Assembly: GCF_000949455.1 (NCBI RefSeq) | Contig: NZ_JXXK01000007.1 | Span: 62,001-126,000, forward strand | Origin: Ruthenibacterium lactatiformans | Lineage (GTDB): Bacteria; Bacillota; Clostridia; Oscillospirales; Ruminococcaceae | Direction: 5' to 3' | DNA length: 64,000 bases | Part shown: piece after piece, positions 34,213 to 41,545 of the stretch | Position numbering within the stretch: position 1 is the stretch's first letter | Layout: every line of letters begins with the position of its first letter | The notes under the pieces: model-generated | Seen by the model: only the letters and a program-made list of their open reading frames with translations | What the model was told of the DNA's origin: nothing | Database searches by the model: none | Made by a program: the position numbers and the translations under genes

Positions 34213-35265
34213 ATGAAAAATTTTGAGCAAGTGTGCCGTCTTGTCCGGCAGGGCCTGGATGACGGCGCTTATCCCTCCGCCTGCCTTTCCGTGGGTATCC
34301 GCGGGAGCGTCTGTGTCCGGCAGACCTTCGGCCCCGCCCGGGAGACTACGCTGTACGACATCGCCAGCCTGTCAAAGATCGTGGGCACCACGATGATCGC
34401 ATTCCGCTTTCTGGAGGAAGGGCGGCTGCGCCTTTACGATACAGTGGAACAGTTTTTCCCCGCGCCCGAAGACAAAAAAGGCATTACTGTGCTCCAGTTG
34501 ATGACACATACCAGCGGCCTGCCCGCCCATTTTTATCTCAGCGAGGAAGCGGACGGCCCCGGAGACGCCGTCCGGGCGATCCTTGCCCACCCGCTGGAGC
34601 ATGCGCCGGGCGCTTTGCCCGTTTACAGCTGCATGGGATACATCCTTCTGGGGCGTATTTTGGAACAAATCGGCGGCCAGTCCATCGACCGGCTGGCACA
34701 GGAGTATGTATTCGAGCCTCTGGGCCTGACGCACACTACCTACCGCCCGGCGGGGGATGTCGCTCCCACGGAACGGGACCCGGCCACGGGCGAGCTGCTG
34801 CGCGGTGCCGTCCATGATGAAAACGCCCGGTTTCTGGGCGGTCTTTCGGGCAACGCGGGTATATTCAGCGATCTTTGCGACATGACGCGCTTTGTTCAGA
34901 TGCTGGCGCTGGGCGGGAAACTGCCGGACGGCACACAGTTTCTTTCCCCTGCAACGCTGCGCGCCGCGCTGGTCAACCGCACACCGGGTGCCGGGCACGA
35001 ATTCCGCGGCCTGGGCTTCAACCTGGCAGGCAGCCCCTCCAATTTTTTGGGCGATCTGATGAGCCCGCGCGCCTACGGACATACCGGCTTCACAGGCACC
35101 AGCATCGCCGTGGACCCCGATACCGGGCTTTTTGTGGTGCTGCTGACCAACCGCGTATGCCCCACCCGGGAAAACGGAAAGCTCATCCGCATGCGTTCGC
35201 TGATCCACAATGCCGCGGCCGCCGCGGCCGGACGCATGCAGCAGGAGGCGCCGCCATGGAATTGA
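34213..35265 (+). CDS. Beta-lactamase-fold serine hydrolase (AmiE-like MurNAc-peptide amidase)
   Basis: 350 residues from an ATG behind AGGAGG. The class C penicillin-recognising motifs are the SxxK nucleophile in DIASLSKIVGTT, YSCMGYILLG in the Y-x-N position (Asn replaced by Cys), and HTG in YGHTGFTGTSI followed by VVLLTNRVCPTREN. This last pattern is typical of the EstB / B. subtilis YbbE (AmiE) group, which removes peptides from MurNAc. No signal peptide is seen, so it should act in the cytoplasm. Its position beside the MurNAc importer supports the amidase assignment; an esterase is the alternative. Confidence 0.8.
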   Translation: MKNFEQVCRLVRQGLDDGAYPSACLSVGIRGSVCVRQTFGPARETTLYDIASLSKIVGTTMIAFRFLEEGRLRLYDTVEQFFPAPEDKKGITVLQLMTHTSGLPAHFYLSEEADGPGDAVRAILAHPLEHAPGALPVYSCMGYILLGRILEQIGGQSIDRLAQEYVFEPLGLTHTTYRPAGDVAPTERDPATGELLRGAVHDENARFLGGLSGNAGIFSDLCDMTRFVQMLALGGKLPDGTQFLSPATLRAALVNRTPGAGHEFRGLGFNLAGSPSNFLGDLMSPRAYGHTGFTGTSIAVDPDTGLFVVLLTNRVCPTRENGKLIRMRSLIHNAAAAAAGRMQQEAPPWN

Positions 35266-35720
35266 TCTGCCGCGCCGCCGCACAGGCCGATCTTCCCGCC
35301 TGCTGCAATGTATTTGCAGACAGCGAAATTTATGAACGTTACTTTTCCGCGCCCGGGGCATTGGCGCGCTCCCTCGAAAACGCATTGAACGCAGGCGAAC
35401 TTTACGTTGCCTGCGGCAGTGCGGGAGAGGTGCTGGGCGTAATGCGGATCCGGGCCAAGGGCTTTTGCGGGCTGTATCCCTATCTCGCGCTCATCGGCGC
35501 CGCACCCCGGGCCCGCGGGCGCGGCGTGGGGCATTTTCTTCTCGCGGAGTTCGAAGCCATGGCCCGTGTGCAAGGAGCCGGACGCGTTGCGCTGATGGTG
35601 AGCGACTTCAACGAAAAGGCGCAGGCCCTGTACCGTTCCCTCGGCTATTGGGAATTGGGCCGTCTGCCCGACGCCGTCCGAAAAGGCGTCTCTGAACTGG
35701 TATTGATAAAGGATCTGTGA
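35256..35720 (+). CDS. GNAT-family N-acetyltransferase
   Basis: 154 residues with acetyl-CoA loop ARGRGVGHFLLAEFEAMA and C-terminal NEKAQALYRSLGYWELG. The start overlaps the amidase-like gene by 10 nt and follows GGAGG, so the two are translationally coupled. It is the second GNAT embedded in the muropeptide island. Substrate not predictable. Confidence 0.85.
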   Translation: MELICRAAAQADLPACCNVFADSEIYERYFSAPGALARSLENALNAGELYVACGSAGEVLGVMRIRAKGFCGLYPYLALIGAAPRARGRGVGHFLLAEFEAMARVQGAGRVALMVSDFNEKAQALYRSLGYWELGRLPDAVRKGVSELVLIKDL

Positions 35721-35928
35721 TCTGCCGCCTCTCACGCGCCGTACTCTCCGTCCTTTTTCACAAGTACAACTGTGCATTCCTACAAAGTTGATGGATTACC
35801 TGAATTTTCCAAAAAAGCTCTTGCAAACTGCGTCCGGTTGTGTCATGCTGTAAGCAGCGGAGCGTTTGCGTTCCGGCTGCCGCGCCGCCCGGCGCGGCAA
35901 AATATTGCATCAGGATGGAGGATCGGAT

Positions 35929-36297
35929 ATGAAGTTTTATATCTGTAAACATTGTGGAAATATCATCGCTTATGTGCGCAGCAGCGGCGTGCCCGTTGTG
36001 TGCTGCGGCGAGCCGATGCAGGAGATCATCCCCGGCACTACGGACGGGGCATTGGAAAAGCACGTGCCTGTCATCGAGGTAGAGGGCAACAAGGTGACTG
36101 TGCGCGTCGGCGCTGTGGAACACCCCATGCTGCCCGAGCATTACATCGAATGGATCGCGCTGGAGACGGCTCAGGGCAACCAGCGCAAGCCTTTGGCGCC
36201 GGGCCAGAAGCCGGAAGCCGTGTTTATGCTGGCCGAGGGCGACAGCGTTGTGGCCGCGTACGAGTACTGCAACCTGCACAGCCTGTGGAAGGCCTGA
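35929..36297 (+). CDS. Desulfoferrodoxin (2Fe superoxide reductase)
   Basis: 122 residues with both iron centres. The N-terminal desulforedoxin Cys set is YICKHCGN (C6, C9) and VVCCGEP. The catalytic site has His49 (EKHVPV), the EHPMLPEHY histidines and CNLHSLWK (Cys and His) near the C-terminus. It reduces superoxide to hydrogen peroxide without making oxygen, typical of anaerobes. GGAGG upstream. A weak promoter (TTGCAA at 35821) precedes it and a strong terminator follows. Monocistronic. Confidence 0.96.
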   Translation: MKFYICKHCGNIIAYVRSSGVPVVCCGEPMQEIIPGTTDGALEKHVPVIEVEGNKVTVRVGAVEHPMLPEHYIEWIALETAQGNQRKPLAPGQKPEAVFMLAEGDSVVAAYEYCNLHSLWKA

Positions 36298-36346
36298 AAA
36301 AGCTCCCCTTTGCGGCGCGCGGGTCCTTCCGCACACCGCGTCATCC

Positions 36347-36388
36347 AAAAAACGTGTCCCGTACCGGAAGGTATGGGGCGCGTTTTTT
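36347..36388 (+). terminator. Terminator of the desulfoferrodoxin gene
   Basis: A 19-bp stem with three G-U wobbles, loop ggaa, ending in a TTTTTT run. Confidence 0.85.
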
Positions 36389-36498
36389 ATTTCCATCGCT
36401 CTGTTTCAGCCCGCACGTCCTTGCCGGGCACCGCAGGCAGCGCGCCGCCCGCACTTGTGGAAACGGCTGAAACGGGCGGTAAAATCGTGTCCGGTCTA

Positions 36499-36527
36499 TT
36501 CAATCTCCTGGTTTCGTGTGCTATACT
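36499..36527 (+). promoter_or_regulatory. Promoter of the P-loop kinase gene
   Basis: TTCAAT (36499-36504), 17 bp, TATACT (36522-36527), 64 bp before the start codon. Confidence 0.45.
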
Positions 36528-36591
36528 GGAAAAGCAGCGGCGAGTGCATCTCTGCTGCACGGACTTATGCCGGTAAAGGAGCGTTCTCTGA

Positions 36592-37713
36592 ATGAGACAG
36601 GAATTGGAACGGCTGCTGGACACGCACCGGGCGCAGCGCCCGGAGATGCAGCCGCAGGATTATTACAAACTGCTGTACCAGCGGGAATTCGGGTGCGGCC
36701 ACACGGCCCCCGCGCCGGAAACCGCCGGACGGCACCTGATGGAGGAATATGCCCGGGCCGCCGGGCTCCCCGGCGCAGACGCCGTGCCGGAGCATGTAAA
36801 GGGCGCCGCTCTGCCGGGCTGTGTCGAGGATATCGGCAACGGGCTGTGCCGCATCTATTTGAACGGCGCGTGGAGCCGTGAGGTGCTGCGCCTTTTGGGG
36901 CGCGTATTCTGCGCCACGGCTCGTGAACACAAGGGGGAAACCGCCTGTTTCGCCGCCGTGCTGGACGGCCTGGCGCATTGGGCGGACGCCGTGCTGCCGC
37001 CACGGGACGCACAGACCCTGCGGCGGCAGACCGGGACTCTGCGCGCCGCAGGCTGCCCGGCCGTACACCACAGCGCAGCGTACCGGGAGCAATATGCGCC
37101 CCACTACCGCGTGGTGCGCCGGTGTTATGCAGACGCCTGGCCCGCTCTGCTGCTGGCCCAGCGCGTTTTGGAATCCGTTTTCCCCGGCGGCCATGCGCTG
37201 CTGGCCATCGACGGGCGCTGCGGCAGCGGAAAAAGCACGTTGGCCGCGCATATGGCGCAGGTGTTCGGGTGTCCGGTCTTTCACATGGACGACTTTTTTC
37301 TGCCGCCGGAACTGCGCACGCCGGAACGTCTGGCCCAGCCCGGCGAAAATGTGCACCATGAGCGTTTCCTGCGCGAGGCGCTGGAGCCGTTTGCAGCCGG
37401 ACAACCCGTGCGTTTTTGCCCTTTCGACTGCTCCGCAGGCGTGCCCGGCTCCGCTGTGGAAATTCCCGCCGCGTCCTTTGCCGTTGTGGAGGGCAGCTAT
37501 TCTCTGCATCCGTCCCTGCGCGGGCATTATACGGCCTCGGTGTTCGTCACCTGCGCGCAGGCGGTACAGCGCGCCCGGCTGACAGCCCGGGGCGGCGCGG
37601 ATTCCTGGACCGTATTTGAAGCGCGCTGGATTCCGCTGGAGGAAACCTATTTTAAGGCCCACGCGGTGCAGGCGCTTGCAGATCTGACACTGGACACCAC
37701 CCCGTTCGCCTGA
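36592..37713 (+). CDS. Two-domain protein with C-terminal uridine kinase-like P-loop
   Basis: 373 residues. The C-terminal half (about 200-373) is a uridine kinase-like NTPase with Walker A AIDGRCGSGKSTLA, HMDDFFLPPEL (substrate Asp region) and VVEGSYSLHPSL. The N-terminal half (about 1-190) begins MRQELERLLDTHRAQRP and contains REFGCGHTAPAPE and LNGAWSREVLRLL; its fold is not recognised. AAGGAG precedes the ATG. It may phosphorylate a nucleoside or another small alcohol. It precedes an ECF transporter S-component with its own promoter; a link between kinase substrate and transported vitamin is possible but unproven. Confidence 0.75.
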   Translation: MRQELERLLDTHRAQRPEMQPQDYYKLLYQREFGCGHTAPAPETAGRHLMEEYARAAGLPGADAVPEHVKGAALPGCVEDIGNGLCRIYLNGAWSREVLRLLGRVFCATAREHKGETACFAAVLDGLAHWADAVLPPRDAQTLRRQTGTLRAAGCPAVHHSAAYREQYAPHYRVVRRCYADAWPALLLAQRVLESVFPGGHALLAIDGRCGSGKSTLAAHMAQVFGCPVFHMDDFFLPPELRTPERLAQPGENVHHERFLREALEPFAAGQPVRFCPFDCSAGVPGSAVEIPAASFAVVEGSYSLHPSLRGHYTASVFVTCAQAVQRARLTARGGADSWTVFEARWIPLEETYFKAHAVQALADLTLDTTPFA

Positions 37714-37734
37714 CTGGCCCCGCGCACAAAATAC

Positions 37735-37763
37735 TTGCCAGCGTCCGCATCGTCTGCTATAAT
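37735..37763 (+). promoter_or_regulatory. Promoter of the ECF S-component gene
   Basis: TTGCCA (37735-37740), 17 bp, TATAAT (37758-37763). The predicted start site near 37770 leaves a leader of about 170 nt. Confidence 0.65.
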
Positions 37764-37769
37764 AACAGG

Positions 37770-37925
37770 GAACCGCCGCCATGAAGGCGCGCATCTCCCC
37801 GGCGTCCCGGCCGCCCGTGCGGCTTTGCATGCACACGCGTGCATCCATCATCATAAAAACCAGAAAGCCACGAAGGCACGCGCCCCGCATGAAGCAGGGC
37901 CTTGTTTTCGCGGCTTTTTTCTGTG
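37770..37925 (+). ncRNA. Structured 5' leader with terminator (candidate riboswitch)
   Basis: The leader contains hairpins GCCGC-ccgt-GCGGC and ATGCAC-acgc-GTGCAT. It ends in a terminator, AAAGCC-a-CGAA (37864-37874) pairing with TTCG-c-GGCTTT (37907-37917), followed by a T run just before the RBS. ECF S-component genes are often controlled by riboswitches. The conserved cores of TPP, FMN, cobalamin, THF and preQ1 aptamers were looked for by eye and not recognised. The ligand is unknown. Confidence 0.5.
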
Positions 37926-37941
37926 AGGAAAGGGATTGTTT

Positions 37942-38481
37942 ATGACAAAATCGAAGTTCAACACAAAACAACTGGTGCTGGCCGCGCTGTGCGTGGCGCT
38001 GGGCGTTGTTCTGCCCGTGGCGTTCCACAGCATCCCCAATGCCGGCAGCGTGCTGCTGCCCATGCATATCCCCGTGCTGCTGTGCGGGCTCGTCTGCGGG
38101 CCGGTCTACGGTTTGCTGTCCGGTATTCTCACTTCCCTGCTCTCCAGCATGATCACCGGCATGCCGCCGATGGCTTATCTGCCCAGCATGCTGTGCGAGC
38201 TGGCCGCCTACGGCCTTGCGGCGGGCGTGCTGCGCCGGTTCGTGCGCACGGGTAAGCGCCCGCTGGACCTGTACATCCAGCTCGTGAGCGCCATGCTCAT
38301 CGGCCGCCTTGTATACGGCGTGATGAACGCGCTCATCTTCTCCGCCGGAAATTATTCCTTCGCGGTATTTGTTTCGGGCGCGTTCGTAACGGCGCTGCCG
38401 GGCATCGTCATCCAGCTCGTGCTGCTGCCTGCCGTCGTCCTTTTGCTGGAAAAGGCGCGGCTGGTGGAAAAACCGTACTAA
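37942..38481 (+). CDS. ECF transporter S component (substrate-binding membrane subunit)
   Basis: 179 residues, six hydrophobic segments. The N-terminus TKQLVLAALCVALGVVLPVAF, then LPMHIPVLLCGLVCGPVYG and MPPMAYLPSMLCELAAYGL, is characteristic of PF12822 S-components. It would bind a vitamin or precursor and dock on a shared EcfA-EcfT module encoded elsewhere. The ATG at 37942 follows AAAGGG. The substrate cannot be told; neighbouring genes give no vitamin pathway. Confidence 0.9.
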   Translation: MTKSKFNTKQLVLAALCVALGVVLPVAFHSIPNAGSVLLPMHIPVLLCGLVCGPVYGLLSGILTSLLSSMITGMPPMAYLPSMLCELAAYGLAAGVLRRFVRTGKRPLDLYIQLVSAMLIGRLVYGVMNALIFSAGNYSFAVFVSGAFVTALPGIVIQLVLLPAVVLLLEKARLVEKPY

Positions 38482-38508
38482 GAGCGTGCGGCTTCTCCTG
38501 AACCGCTG

Positions 38509-38541
38509 CGGGCGGCACATTTTGTGCCGCCCGTTTTATTT
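38509..38541 (+). terminator. Terminator of the ECF S-component gene
   Basis: An 11-bp stem, CGGGCGGCACA with its complement, loop ttt, followed by TTTTATTTT. Confidence 0.9.
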
Positions 38542-38577
38542 TACAGCTGAACGCGCTGCTTCTCTTCCCTCTGTTTT

Positions 38578-38718
38578 CATGGTATAATAACCTCAAGCCC
38601 GCCGCTTGCGCGGCTGCGCGCACTTCGTGCGCCGATGCGCTTTTGCGCATGGGCTTGAGAACATTGAACCATGCAAAACCGCGGCAGGCGCGGTTTTGTT
38701 GAGACCGCTTCGCGGCGC
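38578..38718 (+). repeat. Array A unit 1 of a 141-bp structured tandem repeat
   Basis: The unit starts CATGG-TATAAT. Pairings: CATGG (38578) with CCATG (38669); nine-bp stem CTCAAGCCC (38592-38600) with GGGCTTGAG (38651-38659). This stem encloses three hairpins: GCCGC-ttgc-GCGGC, GCGCAC-ttc-GTGCGC and ATGCGC-tttt-GCGCAT. Then come a terminator-like hairpin CAAAACCGCG/CGCGGTTTTG (38674-38698) and CCGC-ttc-GCGG (38705-38715). No coding motif or T-loop is seen. Confidence 0.9.
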
Positions 38719-38859
38719 CATGGTATAATAACCTCAAGCCCGCCGCTTGCGCGGCTGCGCGCACTTCGTGCGCCGATGCGCTTTTGCGCATGGGCTTGAG
38801 AGCATTGAACCATGCAAAACCGCAGCAGGTGCGGTTTTGTTGGGGCCGCTGCGCGGCAT
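38719..38859 (+). repeat. Array A unit 2 of the 141-bp structured repeat
   Basis: Nearly identical to unit 1. The closing pair of the terminator-like hairpin changes from G-C to A-T as a pair (CAAAACCGCA / TGCGGTTTTG). TTGAGA at the end of unit 1 lies 19 bp before this unit's TATAAT, a possible -35. Confidence 0.9.
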
Positions 38860-39000
38860 CATGGTATAATAACCTCACGACCGCCGCTTGCGCGGCCACG
38901 CACACTTCGTGCGCCGATGCGCTTTTGCGCATGGGCTTGAGAGCATTGAACCATGCAAAACCGCAGTGAATGCGGTTTTGTTGAGGCCGCTTCGCGGCAT
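38860..39000 (+). repeat. Array A unit 3 of the 141-bp structured repeat (partly degenerate)
   Basis: Same length and layout as units 1 and 2, but the 5' arm of the nine-bp stem reads CTCACGACC and no longer fully pairs with GGGCTTGAG, and the second hairpin has one mismatch. The terminator-like hairpin is intact. Confidence 0.85.
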
Positions 39001-39072
39001 CATGGTATAATATGTCCGGTTGGCGAATGCAAGCCGCAGGCGAAGCATGAGCCTGGCGGCATAGATACCATG
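39001..39072 (+). repeat. Array A terminal element with CATGGTAT/ATACCATG ends
   Basis: It begins with the same CATGGTATAAT as the 141-bp units, then diverges. Its ends are perfect 8-bp inverted repeats (39001-39008 and 39065-39072). Inside is a hairpin GCCGC-AGGC / GCCT-GGCGGC. The TATAAT could be the -10 box for the HAD-mutY operon. Confidence 0.6.
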
Positions 39073-39161
39073 TTTCTTAGTGAACACGAGCGGTACCCGA
39101 AGTGCGAGCTCGGAAATATGGCAGAACAGGAAAAATTGCTGAAGAAAGGGGGGCGGGCGGC

Positions 39162-40001
39162 TTGTCCACCCTGTTTGTGACGGATCTGGACGGCACGCTG
39201 CTGGGCGCAGACGCGCGCATTTCACAGGAAAGCGCAGCATTGCTGCACCCTATGCTGGACGAAGGGCTTCAGCTTGCCGTGGCCACGGCCCGCAGCCCCG
39301 CCACGGTGGTGGAGCTGCTGCGGCCGCTGGGCCTTCGCACGCCCGCTGTGCTGATGACGGGTACGATGATTTACGACGTTGCGCACACGCGCTGCCTTGC
39401 CGCCACGCCGCTGGCGCGGGAAACGGCCGCCGCCGTGTGCGCGGTGCTGGAGCGCACGGGCCAGGAGGCGCTTGCTTACAGCGTCAAAGGCGGCCATTTG
39501 TATGTGTATTACAAAGAATTCGCCTGCGATTTTGAGCGGTCGTTCGTTTCCAGCCGCATCCATTCGCCGTATAAGACCTTTGTGCAGGTGGAACACTATC
39601 CCGAAGCGCTTGCGGGCGGCGACACGCTGATGTTCCTTCTTGCGCTGCCCGGCGCAGAGGAAGCCCGCGCGTTTTACGATATTTTTTCGGCCATTCCCGG
39701 GCTTATCTGCTACTATTATTCCGACGAATACGGCAGCGGCGGCTGCCTGCTGGAAATCTATCCTGAAGGCTGCACCAAGGCCAGCGCACTGGCCCGCGTG
39801 GTGGAGATGACGGGCGCGCGGCGCATCGTCAGCTTTGGGGACAACATCAATGACGTGCCGATGTTCCGCATCTCCGCGGAGAGCTGCGCCGTGGCCAACG
39901 CCGTGCCCGAAGCGCGCGCCGCCGCTACACGCGTCATCGGCGCCAACACGGAAAACGGCGTGGCCCGCTGGCTGGCCGAGCACTGGAGAGACTGGCAATG
40001 A
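39162..40001 (+). CDS. Cof-type HAD-IIB hydrolase
   Basis: 279 residues from a TTG behind AAAGGGGGG. HAD motif I is FVTDLDGTLLG with both catalytic Asp, motif II is LMTGTMIYD, and motif IV is IVSFGDNINDVPMF. A type IIB cap lies between about 80 and 190. These enzymes dephosphorylate sugar phosphates, FMN or pyridoxal phosphate; the substrate is open. The stop overlaps the mutY ATG (ATGA). It is first in an operon with mutY, downstream of repeat array A. Confidence 0.92.
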   Translation: MSTLFVTDLDGTLLGADARISQESAALLHPMLDEGLQLAVATARSPATVVELLRPLGLRTPAVLMTGTMIYDVAHTRCLAATPLARETAAAVCAVLERTGQEALAYSVKGGHLYVYYKEFACDFERSFVSSRIHSPYKTFVQVEHYPEALAGGDTLMFLLALPGAEEARAFYDIFSAIPGLICYYYSDEYGSGGCLLEIYPEGCTKASALARVVEMTGARRIVSFGDNINDVPMFRISAESCAVANAVPEARAAATRVIGANTENGVARWLAEHWRDWQ

Positions 40002-41053
40002 CACTTCCCGATATCGCGCCGCCGCTGCTGCGGTGGTATGAACAGAACAAACGCACTCTGCCGTTTCGCACGGTCTCCACGCCCTACCGCGTTTGGGTAA
40101 GCGAGATCATGCTGCAGCAAACGAGAGTCTCGGCCGCGCTGCCTTACTTTGAACGTTTCATGGCCGAGCTGCCCACAGTGGCCGACCTTGCCGCCTGCGA
40201 CCCCGAGCGCCTGCACAAACTGTGGGAGGGCCTGGGCTATTACAGCCGTGTGCGGAATCTGCAAAAGGCCGCGCAGATCGTAATGGAGCAGCACGGGGGC
40301 GCGCTGCCCGCCGATTATGACGCGCTGCTGAAGCTGCCGGGCGTAGGCGCATATACGGCGGGCGCCATCGCCTCCATCAGCTTTGGTCTGCCCGTGCCCG
40401 CCGTGGACGGCAACGTACTGCGGGTGTTTGCCCGTATCCTGAACGATGGGCGCGATGTGACCAGGCCTGACGTAAAAAAAGGCCTGACAGCTTGCGTGAT
40501 GGAGCTGCAGCCGCCGGAACGCCCCGGCGACTACAACCAGGCGCTGATGGAGCTGGGAGCATTGGTGTGCCTGCCGGGCGGCGCGCCCCTGTGCAGCGAA
40601 TGTCCCTTGCGCGGGCTGTGTGCGGCCCGCGCCCTGGGCGTGCAGGAGACACTGCCCGTAAAGGCGCCGCCCGCTGCAAAAAGAACGCAGCATTGGACCG
40701 TGGCGCTGGTGCTGGATATGGAAAACCGGCGCGTCCTGCTGCAGCAGCGCCCGCAGAAGGGGCTTCTGGCGGGGCTGTGGCAGCCCGTGCTGCTGGAGGG
40801 CGCGCGCAGCGCCATACAAACAGAGCAGGCCCTGGCGGCGCTCGGCGTCACAGCCCGCGCCGTGGAGCCTTTGACGCCCGCCCGGCATGTGTTCAGCCAT
40901 CTTGTGTGGGAGATGGACGGGTTTGCCTGCGCCGCGCAAAGCTGCGCGCCTCCGCCGGGCTGCGTCTGGGCCGGGCGCGCGGAAGTGGACGGAGTGTATA
41001 CACTGCCGGGCGCGTTCAAGGCATACCGTCCGGTGTTGAAAAAATACTTGTAA
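39998..41053 (+). CDS. mutY: A/G-specific adenine DNA glycosylase
   Basis: 351 residues. The HhH-GPD core has SEIMLQQTRVSAALPYF (catalytic Glu in SEIMLQQT), LPGVGAYTAGAIASI and AVDGNVLRV (catalytic Asp). A 4Fe-4S loop follows, with Cys spaced C-x7-C-x2-C-x5-C (from VCLPGG to RGLC); the usual first spacing is x6. The C-terminal NUDIX-like domain (about 225-351) recognises 8-oxoG. It removes A mispaired with 8-oxoG. Translationally coupled to the HAD gene. Confidence 0.97.
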   Translation: MTLPDIAPPLLRWYEQNKRTLPFRTVSTPYRVWVSEIMLQQTRVSAALPYFERFMAELPTVADLAACDPERLHKLWEGLGYYSRVRNLQKAAQIVMEQHGGALPADYDALLKLPGVGAYTAGAIASISFGLPVPAVDGNVLRVFARILNDGRDVTRPDVKKGLTACVMELQPPERPGDYNQALMELGALVCLPGGAPLCSECPLRGLCAARALGVQETLPVKAPPAAKRTQHWTVALVLDMENRRVLLQQRPQKGLLAGLWQPVLLEGARSAIQTEQALAALGVTARAVEPLTPARHVFSHLVWEMDGFACAAQSCAPPPGCVWAGRAEVDGVYTLPGAFKAYRPVLKKYL

Positions 41054-41076
41054 ACCGGCCGGAAAGCGGATATAAT
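41048..41076 (+). promoter_or_regulatory. Promoter of the small membrane protein gene
   Basis: TTGTAA (41048-41053, overlapping the mutY stop), 17 bp, TATAAT (41071-41076). Confidence 0.6.
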
Positions 41077-41112
41077 AAGCGTAAGTGAAAATCGGTGTGC
41101 AGGAGGGTGCGG

Positions 41113-41478
41113 ATGGGACTTTTTCTGGCGTCAAAACTGACGAGGCTTGCACTTGGGGCGGCCCAAACCGCTCTGGCCGCGGGAGAGGCCTACCGCACCG
41201 GCAAAAAAATAGAAAAACGGGTGCGGGAAGCCCTGCGCCCCCAAAAGGAGGACGTTATCACCATGAAAAAATCGACTTTTGCAGCCATTTTGGTGTTCTT
41301 CGCTGCCATTGCCGGCGCGCTGACTGCCGCTTATATGTATCTGCGCCGCCGCGAGGCCGAGCTGGATGAATATGAGCAGCTCCTGTTCAGTGATGATTTC
41401 AGCCATGAGGAACCTGCGGCGGAAGAAACCGCCGCAGCGGACGAGGCGGATGACGCCGAGGATGACATCGCGTTTTAA
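41113..41478 (+). CDS. Small single-pass membrane protein with acidic tail
   Basis: 121 residues. A basic amphipathic N-terminal half (about 1-50) is followed by one membrane helix (about 57-77) and a Glu/Asp-rich C-terminus (EEPAAEETAAADEADDAEDD). GGAGGG precedes the ATG. An internal ATG at MKKSTFAAIL (41262, after AAAGGAGGA) could give a 72-residue form with an N-terminal helix; this second strong RBS makes the shorter product a real possibility. No family recognised. Confidence 0.65.
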   Translation: MGLFLASKLTRLALGAAQTALAAGEAYRTGKKIEKRVREALRPQKEDVITMKKSTFAAILVFFAAIAGALTAAYMYLRRREAELDEYEQLLFSDDFSHEEPAAEETAAADEADDAEDDIAF

Positions 41479-41509
41479 GCGCGGACGCTCCGCAGCATCT
41501 GAAACAGAA

Positions 41510-41545
41510 AAACGCCGGAACGGTCTGCGGGCCGTTCCGGCGTTT
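41510..41545. terminator. Terminator after the small membrane protein gene
   Basis: A 14-bp stem, AAACGCCGGAACGG with its complement, 8-nt loop. The following 170 bp to the convergent GNAT gene (41546-41717) hold nothing recognisable. Confidence 0.85.

Noticed and set aside
37770..37925. Assignment of the ECF leader to TPP, FMN, cobalamin, THF or preQ1 riboswitches
   Set aside because: None of the conserved core segments of these classes was recognised by eye.
38592..38659. Cloverleaf in the 141-bp units as a tRNA gene
   Set aside because: There are three arms inside a stem, but stem and loop sizes are wrong and there is no T-loop GTTCRA, anticodon loop or CCA.
38408..38932. Open frames with a repeating 47-residue unit through array A (both strands) and array B
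   Set aside because: The 141-bp period is a multiple of three, so frames stay open by construction. Differences between arrays preserve base pairing, not amino acids, and no RBS is present.
38578..39000. CRISPR array
   Set aside because: The 141-bp units abut without variable spacers and no cas genes are nearby.
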